This document shows positions 41,601-45,778 of a stretch of DNA of 64,000 bases, piece by piece. Source of the stretch: Symbiodinium kawagutii (lineage: Eukaryota; Sar; Dinophyceae; Suessiales; Symbiodiniaceae); assembly GCA_009767595.1 (NCBI GenBank), contig VSDK01003626.1, positions 144,337 to 208,336 of the forward strand, written 5' to 3'. The notes under the pieces are model-generated. The model saw only the letters and a program-made list of their open reading frames with translations, was not told where the DNA came from and did not search any database. Numbering within the stretch: position 1 is the first letter of the stretch; every line of letters starts with the position of its first letter. The position numbers and the translations under genes were made by a program.

Positions 41601-41700
41601 ATGGCTATCCCAGCACAGGAGCAAGTGGCCTATGCCTTGCCAACCGTGGAGGCGCGAGCCAAGGGATTGATCAGCTTGGTGACCATGAGGCTGGCTTAGT
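8765..41700 (+). CDS. Giant exported multi-domain protein gene(s): a run of about 45 small exons
   Basis: From 8.77 to 41.7 kb, short GC-rich islands bounded by AG and GT/GC/GA encode plausible peptide on the + strand only. Long runs join in phase: 11283 to 16733, 23607 to 26675, 27695 to 30211, 31704 to 34368, 35104 to 35705 and 36692 to 37725. Content suggests an extracellular or cell-surface protein: Cys-containing modules (LCYCAAQSGSTHSC), beta-rich segments, and a He_PIG-like module (LDPVSGIISGTP) at 21.1 kb. A Cys pair near 39.4 kb (TTAELCADECGL) could belong to a PAN/apple-like unit. No start exon with a signal peptide and no certain stop were found; 41619-41669 might be terminal. It may be more than one gene. 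Function unknown. Confidence 0.55.
9445..9565 (+). CDS. Giant gene exon
   Basis: Reads FDPSQLNTSAFTGLQGYGM and SSGDKLMLRENC. A second frame is open across most of it. Acceptor GCAG; a GA donor after the Cys-Thr-Gln codons is an alternative end. Confidence 0.5.
10083..10158. repeat. Tandem ATCAACCACC decamers
   Basis: About seven near-perfect 10-bp units lie immediately upstream of the 10190 exon, a pure form of the intron decamer that is degenerate elsewhere. Confidence 0.9.
10190..10390 (+). CDS. Giant gene exon, frame ambiguous
   Basis: A GC-rich island after CACCAG. One frame reads RRCQDSSPTVISYTGPSR and then GLGATYLFAAWALRN. Another reads IHCVRPSPLPGLISYGDLL and stops at 10286-10288. 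The island sits at a strand flip from CAACCATC to GGTTTATG repeats. Confidence 0.4.
11230..11283 (+). CDS. Giant gene exon
   Basis: Reads EELNTATCPPGHTEARRK. Acceptor TGAG, donor GTTGAC at 11284, phase 0 to phase 0 with the next exon. Confidence 0.55.
12112..12210 (+). CDS. Giant gene exon, Cys-rich, GC donor
   Basis: Reads GPCLTARLCYCAAQSGSTHS and CVVDSDFVTDAGE. It joins the next exon in phase if the donor is GC at 12211, giving DAGE-VRFYGAPG. Four Cys suggest an extracellular fold. Confidence 0.65.
12688..12764 (+). CDS. Giant gene exon
   Basis: Reads VRFYGAPGVIDGLVLLQEDY and ESFTL. Acceptor CCTAG, donor GTGGCT in phase 2. Confidence 0.65.
12898..13045. repeat. Imperfect tandem duplication, about 90 bp period
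   Basis: TTGCCTAGTAGATCCTAG occurs at about 12899 and 12990, each followed by CGACTTGGTA and a similar tail. Intronic. Confidence 0.75.
13917..14041 (+). CDS. Giant gene exon
   Basis: Reads AGGNNCHVHPEGNQMQKGGK and PHLLFL in the frame dictated by phase from 12764. The donor is a consensus GTAAGA at 14042. A second frame is partly open. Confidence 0.55.
14227..14293 (+). CDS. Giant gene exon
   Basis: Reads IVYLFHGKFGSCVENFGALY. The 2-base start fits the 1-base end at 14041; donor is a consensus GTGAGT at 14294. Confidence 0.65.
14409..14535 (+). CDS. Giant gene exon
   Basis: Reads FTTEVTHYNLFFRLCPGG, NYTDGVPWHSGAERVELN, then PTRGNL. Phase fits both neighbours. An acceptor at 14377-14378 would lengthen the 5' end by ten codons. 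Confidence 0.65.
14872..14976. mobile_element. Short inverted-repeat element, family A, copy 1
   Basis: About 100 bp. Starts GTTTCTCAAAATAG, then GGACC and CAGATCATTCC; ends AAACCAACCA, AGGGGGTTCCCC and GGCTTGAGAAAGC. The ends are imperfect inverted repeats and the layout matches the other family A copies. Confidence 0.7.
15034..15084 (+). CDS. Giant gene exon
   Basis: Reads VESEYIIPLAPGEDLRM between CCTCAG and GTTAAA, phase 0 at both ends. The flanking 30 bp upstream is also open in frame (FHQPIFERRPQ), so the exon could begin earlier. Confidence 0.6.
15112..15230. repeat. Direct repeat AGTTGGTATCTTATACTAAT
   Basis: The 20-bp motif occurs at about 15112 and 15201 with related AT-rich sequence between. 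Intronic. Confidence 0.7.
15691..15771 (+). CDS. Giant gene exon
   Basis: Reads GFHPLFERKRTVATFINGS and DQHLLLNA, phase 0 to phase 0. FHPLFERKR resembles the FHQPIFERR sequence just upstream of exon 15034, which hints at an internal repeat unit. Confidence 0.65.
16145..16279 (+). CDS. Giant gene exon, GA donor
   Basis: Reads MVTFAWPGENRWGSALNATY, HFREPVVDAIPTPIIPAP and GLRVAFP. It joins the next exon in phase through a GA donor at 16280. It contains an N-glycosylation sequon (NAT). Confidence 0.7.
16580..16733 (+). CDS. Giant gene exon
   Basis: Reads ALHNSEATRYCIVVLATNAA, ATGRRDIATECLGRSCRRS after a TTCACAG acceptor. The 3' end is uncertain: GT at 16734, or GT after the Cys-Arg-Arg-Ser codons. 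Confidence 0.7.
16869..16935. mobile_element. Family A inverted-repeat element, partial copy 2
   Basis: Carries GGATGGTTTCTTACTAGAAC, then GGATGATTTCGGGGTACC and TATTTTGAGAAA. It matches the half of the element read in the same orientation as the 61.47 kb copy; the other terminus is missing. Confidence 0.55.
16982..17081. mobile_element. Inverted-repeat element, family B, copy 1
   Basis: About 100 bp bounded by perfect 11-bp inverted repeats TTGGATGTGCA and TGCACATCCAA. Internal ACAAACCATGGTTA and CCATGGTGAACTAACCCC are shared with the copy at 59.7 kb, which lies in the opposite orientation. It sits between two family A fragments. Confidence 0.8.
17082..17170. mobile_element. Family A inverted-repeat element, copy 3
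   Basis: Reads AGGGGACCCCAAAGCTATGG, GGTTTATTGATGAG and ends CAATGGCTTGAGAAACACCC. Reverse orientation relative to copies 1 and 7. Confidence 0.65.
17651..17850 (+). CDS. Giant gene coding island, frame unresolved
   Basis: A GC-rich island after GTCCAG. One frame reads QSSRWGPSINAAALSC, which resembles ENRWGSALNATY of exon 16145. A GT donor at 17702 would make it short. Downstream to 17850 two frames stay open, possibly a second exon. Confidence 0.35.
17877..17914. repeat. Dispersed repeat shared with 57.26 kb
   Basis: GGAGCTACCAGGAGTG followed by TAACCAAATGGTAGT occurs here and at 57263-57295 with only small differences. Confidence 0.7.
18130..18168 (+). CDS. Giant gene exon, short
   Basis: Reads DLSYPDAPIYVVK after CCTTCAG, with a possible GC donor at 18169; the frame stops three codons later. 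Confidence 0.4.
18456..18698 (-). other. Unassigned open frame on the minus strand
   Basis: An 80-codon frame without low-complexity sequence (for example YLLELATNFVGITATPGG) in a stretch that has no + strand exon. It may be a relic of an unrelated gene or chance. No family recognised. Confidence 0.2.
18833..18921 (+). CDS. Giant gene exon
   Basis: Reads DVAMTPMAPSVTTEDCRNLP and SATQLEHHA between CTTCCAG and a GTGGAG donor at 18922 (phase 2). Confidence 0.55.
18922..20534. other. 1.6 kb non-coding stretch
   Basis: Holds CAAT- and CATCATCG-type simple sequence. A perfect 12-bp-arm hairpin lies at 19393-19419 (AACAAACTGAGG and its complement, 3-base loop). An open GC-moderate region at 19381-19687 has no recognisable product. 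Most of it looks like intron. Confidence 0.5.
20535..20648 (+). CDS. Giant gene exon
   Basis: Reads GVPLRIRGGQVQHYDVQPPL and then GGAMNSVGFRQLNLK, ending at a consensus-like GTAACC donor. A second frame (SVSAEARFNTMTSSHL) is open and would suit the phase left by 18921. Confidence 0.55.
21104..21243 (+). CDS. Giant gene exon with He_PIG-like module
   Basis: Reads GLTLDPVSGIISGTPSQLQA, then RPEIYLITATNGG. This matches the He_PIG (putative Ig, cadherin-like) signature GLSLDPxTGxISGTP followed by VTATN. Such modules form beta-sandwiches in large surface or secreted proteins. Acceptor GCCGAG; the 3' end is approximate. Confidence 0.75.
21405..21508 (+). CDS. Giant gene exon
   Basis: Reads GGKPTASPSPCSGGGKSSAY, then ITLA before GTGATT. 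It would suit the last strand after a He_PIG module. An alternative frame starting at 21458 is also open. Confidence 0.4.
22010..22310. repeat. CCATATTC- and AACCATCATT-type intron repeats
   Basis: First a run of ATTCCACCATATTC variants, then nearly pure AACCATCATT decamers up to the next exon. Confidence 0.8.
22315..22419 (+). CDS. Giant gene exon
   Basis: Reads ALNGLTRHHIRVARGSTLSS, CVTAPMVAELVLTF. It lies exactly at a flip from AACCATCATT (upstream) to ATCAATGATGGTTA (downstream). A GA donor at 22420 or an earlier GT is possible. Confidence 0.55.
22535..22593. mobile_element. Family A element fragment, copy 4
   Basis: Contains TTGGATGATTCCGGGGGG and TCCGCCACTTTGAGAAAGACCC, the distal half of the family A element. 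Confidence 0.5.
22594..23606. other. 1 kb intron
   Basis: AT-rich, made of ATGGTTAT and AACCATCA decamer variants with a strand flip near its centre. No exon seen. Confidence 0.6.
23607..23705 (+). CDS. Giant gene exon
   Basis: Between CCCCAG and a GTGAAG donor. Reads HGCAARTPSVTEAPELQAPD and NRSCGPASP in phase 0 at both ends. A second frame (RCQDSLSDRSSRAAGTGQP) is also open. Confidence 0.5.
24227..24302 (+). CDS. Giant gene exon, Leu-rich
   Basis: Reads VHSEHPQILRLRLLQPLLLT and LLRS in the phase-0 frame continuing 23705, donor GTGGGG at 24303. The Leu-rich stretch is short for a membrane span. An alternative frame is Cys-rich. Confidence 0.5.
25227..25310 (+). CDS. Giant gene exon
   Basis: Reads EPLEDVPRDSPVGCGALLVD and VFSESPR. 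The 2-base start fits the 1-base end at 24302; donor GTGTCG in phase 1. Confidence 0.65.
25570..25590. repeat. GGT microsatellite
   Basis: Short run of GGT units in an intron. Confidence 0.8.
26076..26166 (+). CDS. Giant gene exon, Cys/Trp-rich
   Basis: Reads FPPPTLCHWQDSKAWERSCH and PSDGTQNCA. Phase fits 25310; donor GTTGTT at 26167. Confidence 0.65.
26169..26468. mobile_element. Family A element, long copy 5
   Basis: Begins near GGGGGCTCTCAATTCATAGG, then GGACCCCCCCCCCAAATC; ends AAACCAACCATAACTTTGG, GGCTCCCAAGTTTGAGAAAG. It is about 300 bp, so the usual 100-bp body has an insertion or local duplication. Confidence 0.6.
26573..26675 (+). CDS. Giant gene exon
   Basis: Reads TFNWALALPALLLTCCRGAQ and GWKIASDTNFNRQS. 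Phase fits 26166 and, via a GT donor at 26676, the next exon. Confidence 0.6.
26841..27035 (-). other. Unassigned minus-strand open frame
   Basis: A 64-codon frame (for example CCLMKGDVCDGRGLDNQW) inside an intron of the + strand gene. No family recognised and no splice support. Confidence 0.15.
27399..27464 (+). CDS. Giant gene exon, 3' end uncertain
   Basis: Reads GGATFENEATYQMVLKAPV. ATYQMVLKAPV resembles ATYHFREPV of exon 16145, consistent with a repeated domain. Several GT donors follow; a phase-1 end is needed to meet 27695. Confidence 0.6.
27695..27832 (+). CDS. Giant gene exon
   Basis: Reads DSNVTICQGSSIGCPRPPPR and QVGFTAMSANEELLQLTFFA. Acceptor TTTTCAG, donor GTTGAG at 27833 in phase 1. 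A GT at 27760 is an alternative, shorter end. Confidence 0.6.
27833..29691. other. 1.9 kb AT-rich intron
   Basis: Contains CAATCAACT-type sequence (28.5-28.9 kb), a family A element at 28936 and a long run of GGCTATAACC and ACTATAAAATCATT repeats (29.0-29.64 kb). No exon seen. Confidence 0.7.
28936..28999. mobile_element. Family A element fragment, copy 6
   Basis: Reads CGGTTTCGAAAACAAACAAA, then CCATAACTTTGGGGGTCCCC and GGCTTGATAAACC, the 3' half of the element. Confidence 0.6.
29692..29819 (+). CDS. Giant gene exon
   Basis: Reads ERSVDSDAFGAWTTLEQLPQ and ASPRLQQRPTVEGRPWETST. The 2-base start fits 27832; donor GTGAAT in phase 0. Confidence 0.65.
29822..29925. repeat. TTGGGAAAATG tandem repeats
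   Basis: Imperfect units of about 10-13 bp (ATGTTGGGAAA, ATGCTGGGAAA) directly after an exon. Confidence 0.85.
30046..30120. repeat. CAAT/CAAC tetranucleotide repeat
   Basis: Degenerate CAATCAATCAACCAAC sequence immediately upstream of an exon. Confidence 0.85.
30142..30211 (+). CDS. Giant gene exon
   Basis: Reads ESPGASSRRCAMAHWQAPFR and SPG in the phase-0 frame from 29819. Acceptor GCTTCAG; GT donor at 30212. Confidence 0.5.
30810..30858. repeat. Tandem 13-bp unit AAGAGATGTATCC
   Basis: Four near-identical copies just before the next exon. Confidence 0.9.
30871..30945 (+). CDS. Giant gene exon
   Basis: Reads PIFHHPLDCRARPLYVSGFG and NPLL, with a 2-base start fitting 30211 and a GTGAGG donor. 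A shorter exon from 30908 in another frame is possible. Confidence 0.5.
31589..31704 (+). CDS. Giant gene exon
   Basis: Reads LLRQTCAAQVPEGLPYPEGF and PAPGPTTCYNFSSPWASA; three successive AGs could serve as acceptor (31588, 31600, 31615). Donor GTCAGG at 31705 in phase 2. Confidence 0.6.
32206..32643. repeat. 440-bp CATCAC/CATCAT minisatellite
   Basis: TCA trinucleotides interrupted in a regular CATCATCACCAT pattern, with occasional ATT. All frames on both strands are open (poly-His, poly-Ser/Pro, poly-Asp, poly-Met), so the long open frames here are artefacts of the repeat. Intronic. Confidence 0.95.
32791..32829 (+). CDS. Possible short exon
   Basis: AACCAG is followed by an open stretch reading ILHGDSDSELTW before a stop. 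Weak; phase fit is poor. Confidence 0.25.
   Translation: MLHGDSDSELTW
33142..33194 (+). CDS. Giant gene exon
   Basis: In the frame set by 31704 it reads WGSIHVDLLPSQSSSGM, ending at a GTGTTA donor whose phase fits the next exon. A second frame (SIILWDGCYKL) is also open. Confidence 0.55.
33426..33606 (+). CDS. Giant gene exon
   Basis: Reads ITPNILSVDPTPFNKNVVTK, ASGPGVSRSLRYVNSPYATV and WYQDVGTESALFLGEE. It is among the longest and clearest exons. Acceptor ACCAG, GC donor at 33607 by phase. The content looks like a beta-sandwich. Confidence 0.75.
33900..33958 (+). CDS. Giant gene exon
   Basis: Reads FRSTSTDDASPVSMPEAST between ACCCAG and GTCATG; the 1-base start fits 33606. Confidence 0.6.
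34104..34202. mobile_element. Family A element, complete copy 7
   Basis: About 99 bp: GGTTTCTCAAAATCGGGGAC, CCCCAAATCATCC, then ATAAACCAACCAGAACTTTG and GGGTTCCCCATGAGAAACAC. The ends form imperfect inverted repeats. This copy is a good reference for the family. Confidence 0.8.
34262..34368 (+). CDS. Giant gene exon, frame ambiguous
   Basis: The phase-consistent frame reads VITPTVARPLLPRSVLPTLR and CPLCSRGFPSSPFS. Another frame reads TSVASSLRFANLEMPTVQPR and FPFFAIFEG. GT donor at 34369. Confidence 0.5.
35104..35143 (+). CDS. Giant gene exon, short
   Basis: Phase-0 frame VPHAVQPLWQLQP between CTCCAG and GTGGGT, joining the next exon in phase. A competing frame (MQFNPFGSYNLVGANSFSLI) runs on to about 35200, so a longer exon is possible. 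Confidence 0.45.
35541..35705 (+). CDS. Giant gene exon
   Basis: Reads LPSRAPFTAEDGSFPDEFDD, FPNGVLPGTGASALRRHDKF and LQQIGDPSREM. Acceptor CCTCCAG; consensus GTATGA donor at 35706, or GC two codons earlier. Acidic, possibly metal-binding, but no motif is certain. Confidence 0.7.
36211..36285 (+). CDS. Giant gene exon
   Basis: Reads DFQSRDLPPDFHAEIFSQTE and YLVSG, ending at GTTCAA. A different frame is open across 36198-36449. Confidence 0.45.
36353..36449 (+). CDS. Giant gene exon
   Basis: Reads DISSGITFEQFVTACPSSPL and RTPLMSRLEMTR between CACCAG and a GTAGTG donor, immediately followed by a GGT microsatellite. The phase fits exon 36692. Confidence 0.55.
36450..36491. repeat. GGT microsatellite
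   Basis: About twelve GGT units at the very start of an intron, on the G/T-rich side of the exon as elsewhere. Confidence 0.95.
36692..36780 (+). CDS. Giant gene exon
   Basis: Reads GLEPKQMAVPPLFKHNGRAA and ESSSCWYQT; phases agree with both neighbours. Confidence 0.6.
37027..37107 (+). CDS. Giant gene exon
   Basis: Phase-0 frame RPLSRVFGAVGAILCDLHLR, RLMATTW between CTACAG and GTCC. A second frame (GLSPVCSVQSGPSFVTCTC) is also open. Confidence 0.5.
37390..37470 (+). CDS. Giant gene exon
   Basis: Reads ESTLPSTHPLLRCDKLLIRV and NAGGATN, phase 0 to phase 0, acceptor GCCCAG, donor GTTTGT. Confidence 0.6.
37648..37725 (+). CDS. Giant gene exon
   Basis: Reads CCFTAFAKSGDIRATITATL and RLFATQ, phase 0 to phase 0, donor GTGACT. 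Confidence 0.6.
38385..38469 (+). CDS. Giant gene exon, 3' end uncertain
   Basis: Reads DGVISRVPDVRYCSRVSRSG and GRAINRSS. Donor GTACGT at 38470 is consensus-like; GT at 38412 would give phase 0 for the next exon. Another frame (LTLDTAAVSPGVVDGL) is open. Confidence 0.45.
39378..39461 (+). CDS. Giant gene exon, possible PAN/apple-like Cys pair
   Basis: Reads VPNAGFTVWQDFLMLQTTAE and LCADECGL between CCACAG and a GT donor. The TTAELCADEC spacing resembles the first helix of PAN/apple modules; this is a weak resemblance only. Confidence 0.55.
39791..39847 (+). CDS. Giant gene exon
   Basis: Reads NYLLRFEPLELRTTLQLLQ between CCCACAG and a GTATCA donor, phase 0 to phase 0. Confidence 0.6.
39848..40884. 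other. 1 kb without an exon call; contains an assembly gap
   Basis: Includes a hairpin with 10-bp arms at 40188-40214 (AAGCCTTCCC and its complement) and ten Ns at 40354-40363. No coding island is supported. Confidence 0.6.
40354..40363. other. Assembly gap (10 N)
   Basis: The gap is bordered on both sides by TCGGAAG (40347-40353 and 40364-40370). The right flank reads TCGGAAGAG, close to a common sequencing-adapter string. Confidence 0.98.
40885..40997 (+). CDS. Giant gene exon
   Basis: Reads GQPSTAQDWPGDVFDYYEYQ and DAEGTVVSPHFPEMIIE. It could start at 40906 (second AG). GT donor at 40998 in phase 2. The clearest exon of the 3' part. Confidence 0.7.
41216..41278 (+). CDS. Giant gene exon
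   Basis: The phase-consistent frame reads IAAAAKKLACQRIGSACSYP; another reads DSRRCQKTSLSEDRLSLQLP. Acceptor GTGCAG, donor GTCACC. Confidence 0.5.
41619..41669 (+). CDS. Possible last exon of this run
   Basis: After CACAG, the frame set by 41278 reads SKWPMPCQPWRREPRD and then stops at TGA. Another frame reads EQVAYALPTVEARAKGLISL and runs to a TAG at 41698-41700 or to a GT donor at 41671. Whether the gene ends here is open. Confidence 0.4.
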
Positions 41701-42015
41701 AAGGGGACGTAGGGGGTAGTTCATTAGTGGCTCATGGTGAATTACTGGCTCATTGATAGCAAATCAATGGCTCATGAATAGCTAATTCATGGTAAATCAA
41801 TGGTTCATTAAGTCCTCATGGTTAATTCATGATTCATCAACGGTCAGCGATGGCAAATCAACGTCCAATGGTTAATTGATGGGTAGTCAACAGTTGATAA
41901 ATGGCTCTGAATGTGACAACGGTAAATCAATGCTTAATAATGTTCTGGAATGATTACTGTACTGAATGGTTAGTTGAAATGCTAGCCATTGGCATGTGAG
42001 TTGTAGCTTTAAAGC

Positions 42016-42558
42016 ATGGTCTTTGGCCAGCCAGCGATAAACGACCAGTGGAATATCCTGTGTTGGTTGGACTCCATGGAACGAACGCCTTTTGTGCCAT
42101 GTCTTTGTTTCATAGTCATGAAGATACATCGTCAAGTTTGGTCTTCTGACGATTCTGTGACTCCTTTTTCTCGGGCCCGAAAACATGTTGCTTGGGAAGT
42201 GTCTGTAGCCACAGCAGGGGTCTCAAGCGGAGGTGCTGGTGTTCTCTGGCGTCTTCTTCTCCTCTTTGGACTTGAAGGCGGAAACATCCGGGAAAGGCGG
42301 CATCCATGGGGGCGCATCCCCTTCACAGAACCCCGCAACCAGCCCTTTAGAAATGGTGTGATGTGTGTTTTCAGAATTATTTTGATTCCGATGGATCATG
42401 ATGAAACCACAGCGCATGGCAGGAGTCAGCTGGGACATGTGTGTACACAGATACGTACAGTTGCAGATATTTTGGATTTTTGCTCACATGCGTGCGCCTT
42501 ATTCATCTTTATGTATTTATATTTAAAAAGATCTACACGTGTTCATGATCTCCTTTAG
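42016..42558 (+). other. Longer open frame, coding status doubtful
   Basis: A 180-codon + strand frame with no recognisable domain. The minus strand over 42223-42438 is also open and ends in a natural-looking charged tail (FKSKEEKKTPENTSTSA). Either, or neither, may be coding. The region differs from the decamer-filled introns and may belong to the locus upstream of the secreted-protein pair. Confidence 0.2.
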
Positions 42559-42689
42559 GTATCCCCTTGGTCAAAAACTTTTGCCCTTGAAATTCTTCAT
42601 TAATTACTCGAGGGGCACTCCGCACCGGTTCGGTGCTTTTGTTCGGTGCTTCAGAGGATTGAATTCAAAGTTGGTTTTTGTTTCAAATT

Positions 42690-42853
42690 TGGCCAAACTG
42701 TCCTTGTGCTTCGTCCTGTTGGCATTCATCTTCGATACTATGAATTGTCGGGACCCCAAGAACCCGGCCGCTTTTGGAGTTGGGAGGCTGGTGTTAAAGT
42801 GTGATGCATCTCAAGCGGTGGGTTTGAACAACTGCGCCATCTCACCAGATTAG
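42690..42853 (+). other. Upstream arm of a tandem duplication (copy 1)
   Basis: GGCCAAACTGTCCT and the following 60 bp recur at about 45420 before the second glycine-rich gene. A frame here reads LCFVLLAFIFDTMNC and resembles CFIVLMLIFDAVSA in copy 2, which is preceded in frame by a stop. It may be an old signal-peptide exon, a separate small gene, or promoter DNA. Confidence 0.35.
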
Positions 42854-43144
42854 AGAATCAAAGTGGACAGGATGCACCATGCTCACGCGAGCATTGAGTT
42901 GAAGTCACATGGATACAGAAAATACATCAGAATACCATACGAGTCTGAGAGTATTGCAGCTATGTTTGCTGATTCCGTTTTGTAATTGAAATCCACTTGG
43001 TTTACAATTCTCTTGCCGTAGATTGCTTGAAGGCGGGGTGCAGCAAGTGGTTCTGAATCCCGCTCGCCGCATTTCTCTTTCAAGCGTAGGGTTTTTTCTT
43101 TTAAGTGTACATACGCTGCTTTATCTTCCACTACGCTGCTCGAA

Positions 43145-43669
43145 ATGCTGCAGCGTTTGTTTGTTGTATGGGCTGTGCTCCCAAAGGCGGCTCTCGCCGA
43201 TCCAGCGGAGGCCGCGTGCAGCCATCCCATCGGCGGAGCGTTTTGCGGCCTGGGCAAAGGCATTGGATTTGCCGCGGAGGGCGTTGGAGTTGGTCTTGGA
43301 GCTGTGCTGAACGGTGCAGGACAGGGACTTGGTCACATTGGCAGGGAAACCATCATCGGCGCGGGCCAAGGCATTGGACTTGCCGCTAATGGCATTGGAA
43401 CTGGTCTTGGAGCTGCTCAGCAAGGCCTTGGCGCTGGCCTGGGTGTTTGGCTTGAAGGTGCAGGACGGGGAATTGCCAACGTTGGCCAGGGCATTGAAGC
43501 CGCAGGAAGGGGCACCTTAAGCCTCGGAGAGGGTGTCCAGCATGTTGGAAAAGGTGCGGGACATTTCATTGAAAGCGTGGGAAAAGGAGTTGGAGAGGGG
43601 GCCAGAGGTGTGGGAGAAGGTGTCGCCCGTGGTCTTGAGGGCTTTAACAGGCTTTTGCCCGCCCGCTAA
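43145..43669 (+). CDS. Secreted glycine-zipper protein, copy 1
   Basis: Intact 174-residue single-exon gene. Residues 1-18 (MLQRLFVVWAVLPKAALA) are a typical signal peptide. Two Cys follow at 25 and 34, the second in CGLGKGIG. From residue 35 to about 160 the chain is Gly/Ala/Val/Leu repeats of the form GIGxAAxGIGxGLGA, with Gly every fourth residue: a glycine-zipper pattern able to pack helices or insert in membranes. The tail reads GLEGFNRLLPAR. No charged domain or catalytic motif is seen. The start is supported by the paralogue at 45779, which begins at the same Met with MLQRFFVFWA. No known family is recognised; an extracellular structural or membrane-active role is inference. Confidence 0.85.
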   Translation: MLQRLFVVWAVLPKAALADPAEAACSHPIGGAFCGLGKGIGFAAEGVGVGLGAVLNGAGQGLGHIGRETIIGAGQGIGLAANGIGTGLGAAQQGLGAGLGVWLEGAGRGIANVGQGIEAAGRGTLSLGEGVQHVGKGAGHFIESVGKGVGEGARGVGEGVARGLEGFNRLLPAR

Positions 43670-45412
43670 ATCATGTCTTCAAGGCCATCACAGAATCAAA
43701 GCCGGCCCGTCCTTCAATGTGGCGGGCGTTTCCTGGCCCGGTCACAGGGAACATTTCAATTGATTCAGTCAGAGCCACAAGTGCACTGGAACAGCGAAGA
43801 TCCTTCAACTTTACAGTGCAAAAAAGAACGTTTTAGTTGTGCTTTTTGCTAAGGGGGTTCCCCCTTTATTGGGGAGACAAGACCCTTGCAACTTCAGTGT
43901 TCCTCAGGTTGTGTTCGCAACACAGTGCTGTTAGAACACATCTCAGGTAAGACCTTCTGATACCAGAGGCAAGAATGGCATCATAGAAGGAAACTAATTC
44001 CTTCTTTTATGCCAACATGCAAGGCGAGCAACGACTCTTCAAGGAATAGACCTGTCCATAAACTTTCAACAATTGCATTGAGGTGGGGGGTGTTGTCATT
44101 GATGGACAGCCCACACAAGTGTTACGATTCGACTGGGTATATTCGTGGTTTCAAGCAGGTTCCCCAACATCACAAGCAATCGTGTTTGTGGAGCATTCTT
44201 ACCACTAAAAGGCGACGGGAAACACATAGCAATGTGAGGAAAAATGAAGCCATTCTTTGCCCCTGGTGTTTGGAAGGATTTCTTTTGGAATGAGTGCTTT
44301 GTAAATGAACATCATGTACAAAAAATAAGCGTTTGTGAACATTCAAACTCAATCCTGTTCTTCGAGTGAATTTGTTGTATTCTTTACTTGTTCTGTTGGG
44401 GTTGACCCAGAGCTATGTGTTTTCGACAGCTGTGCTCTTGGGGTCGTTTGCTCATTCCGCCGCTCCTGAGGTCAAAAAGACATGAACGCCTATGACCTCC
44501 TGGAGGTTAATGCCAACACCTTGCCGAACTCTCGGCTTGCCTTTCTCGTGAAACGATCGCAGCCATAGCTGGAACAGCTACACATACTAATCCTATCAAA
44601 CAGATTTCAAACGCACAACCTTTAAGACTGGATCATCCAAGAACCTAAAGGCAAAAGCAAGCACCAGCGCCTACAGGATGCAACATGACACTTTCCGGAG
44701 AAGTGTTGCGTGATTAGTATCTACTCCTCCTCTCCCGAAGGAATTCAGGGCTAGTGTGGCCAATGTACCACTTTTGTGAGATCAATATTGGGTGGAGCAG
44801 GCTTAGGTTGAATTGACATTGATTTATTTGGCACTTGGGAAATTTGACTAGGATTGAAACTCATGTATTAATGTTGAGTTGACTTTGATATAACTTTCCT
44901 TTCAAAGATTAGGATTGAATCTATCTTTTAACTTTCATTTGGCTTTCATGATGCCTACTCTGTGGAAAATTGTTCCTATGTTGTTTGTTTGTTGATTATC
45001 TTGATATGCATGCATTTATATCTTCATATTGTGCACACAGATATGTCTATATATTTTTTGACATGACGTTTCAGAAACAACAATGTATTCAAAGGTTTGT
45101 TCTTGACAAGATGTGTGGGTTTTGTTAAAACACATGTGTATAAATATATATATATATATATACGTATAATTGGGGATTGCAACGGAGGGCTCGGAGTATC
45201 CGAGACGTTCATGTACTTGCACGTCATGCAACATACACTCGCGACATTTGTGTGCACAAGTGGTTGGTATTTTCAGCCATGCTGTTTTCGTTTCAGCGGT
45301 TTTGTTTAGTGGTTCTGATCTTTCGCCCCGATGTCTTGTTGATCAAAACCTTGCCCATCGAATGACATCGTGCATTTGTTGAATTTTAGTTCACAGTTTG
45401 CAAGTTAAAATG
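43670..45412. other. Spacer between the two glycine-rich genes
   Basis: The proximal part (43.8-44.6 kb) is similar to the 3' flank of copy 2. The rest (44.6-45.4 kb) has no gene call and contains a TA microsatellite at about 45137-45162. The decamer repeats typical of the introns elsewhere are absent, which suggests a different compartment. Confidence 0.6.
44360..44590 (+). other. 3' conserved block of the duplication (copy 1)
   Basis: Aligns with 46340-46560. Shared features include GTTGACCCAGAGCTATGTGT against TTTTGACCCAAGGCCATTTG, and a shared GCCTATGACCTCCTG. A frame reads VFSTAVLLGSFAHSAAPEV; another reads AYDLLEVNANTLP. The reading frame is broken relative to copy 2, so if it was coding, copy 1 is probably a pseudogene. 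Confidence 0.5.
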
Positions 45413-45560
45413 GAGAAATCTGGCCAAACTGTCCTGATGTTTCATCGTCTTGATGTTGATCTTCGATGCTGTCTCCGCATCGTCCGGCTGCCCAGAAGCC
45501 AAGATTTTTGCAGTTTGGAGACAGATTGAAGAGTGACAAAGCTAAAGCTGTCAGTTTAGA
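45413..45560 (+). other. Upstream arm of the tandem duplication (copy 2)
   Basis: Contains GGCCAAACTGTCCT and GTTGATCTTCGATGCTGTC, parallel to 42690-42760. It marks the start of the second duplication unit. Confidence 0.5.
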
Positions 45561-45778
45561 CACGTGAGCAACTGGTCAAAGGAGGAAATTGAAGAAGATA
45601 GGATGCGTCACATAAATTTTAGGAGAACTCACGTACAGACAACAATCATAGAAGTCCATTACAGCAGGTTTTTTTAAATCCAGTGGGGATGCTTCTCTTG
45701 CCGTGCTTGAAAGCGTTGCAGCAATTGGTCATCTCGTCGCCATTTCAAGCATCGGGTCACCAACTCACGCAGCTAAAA

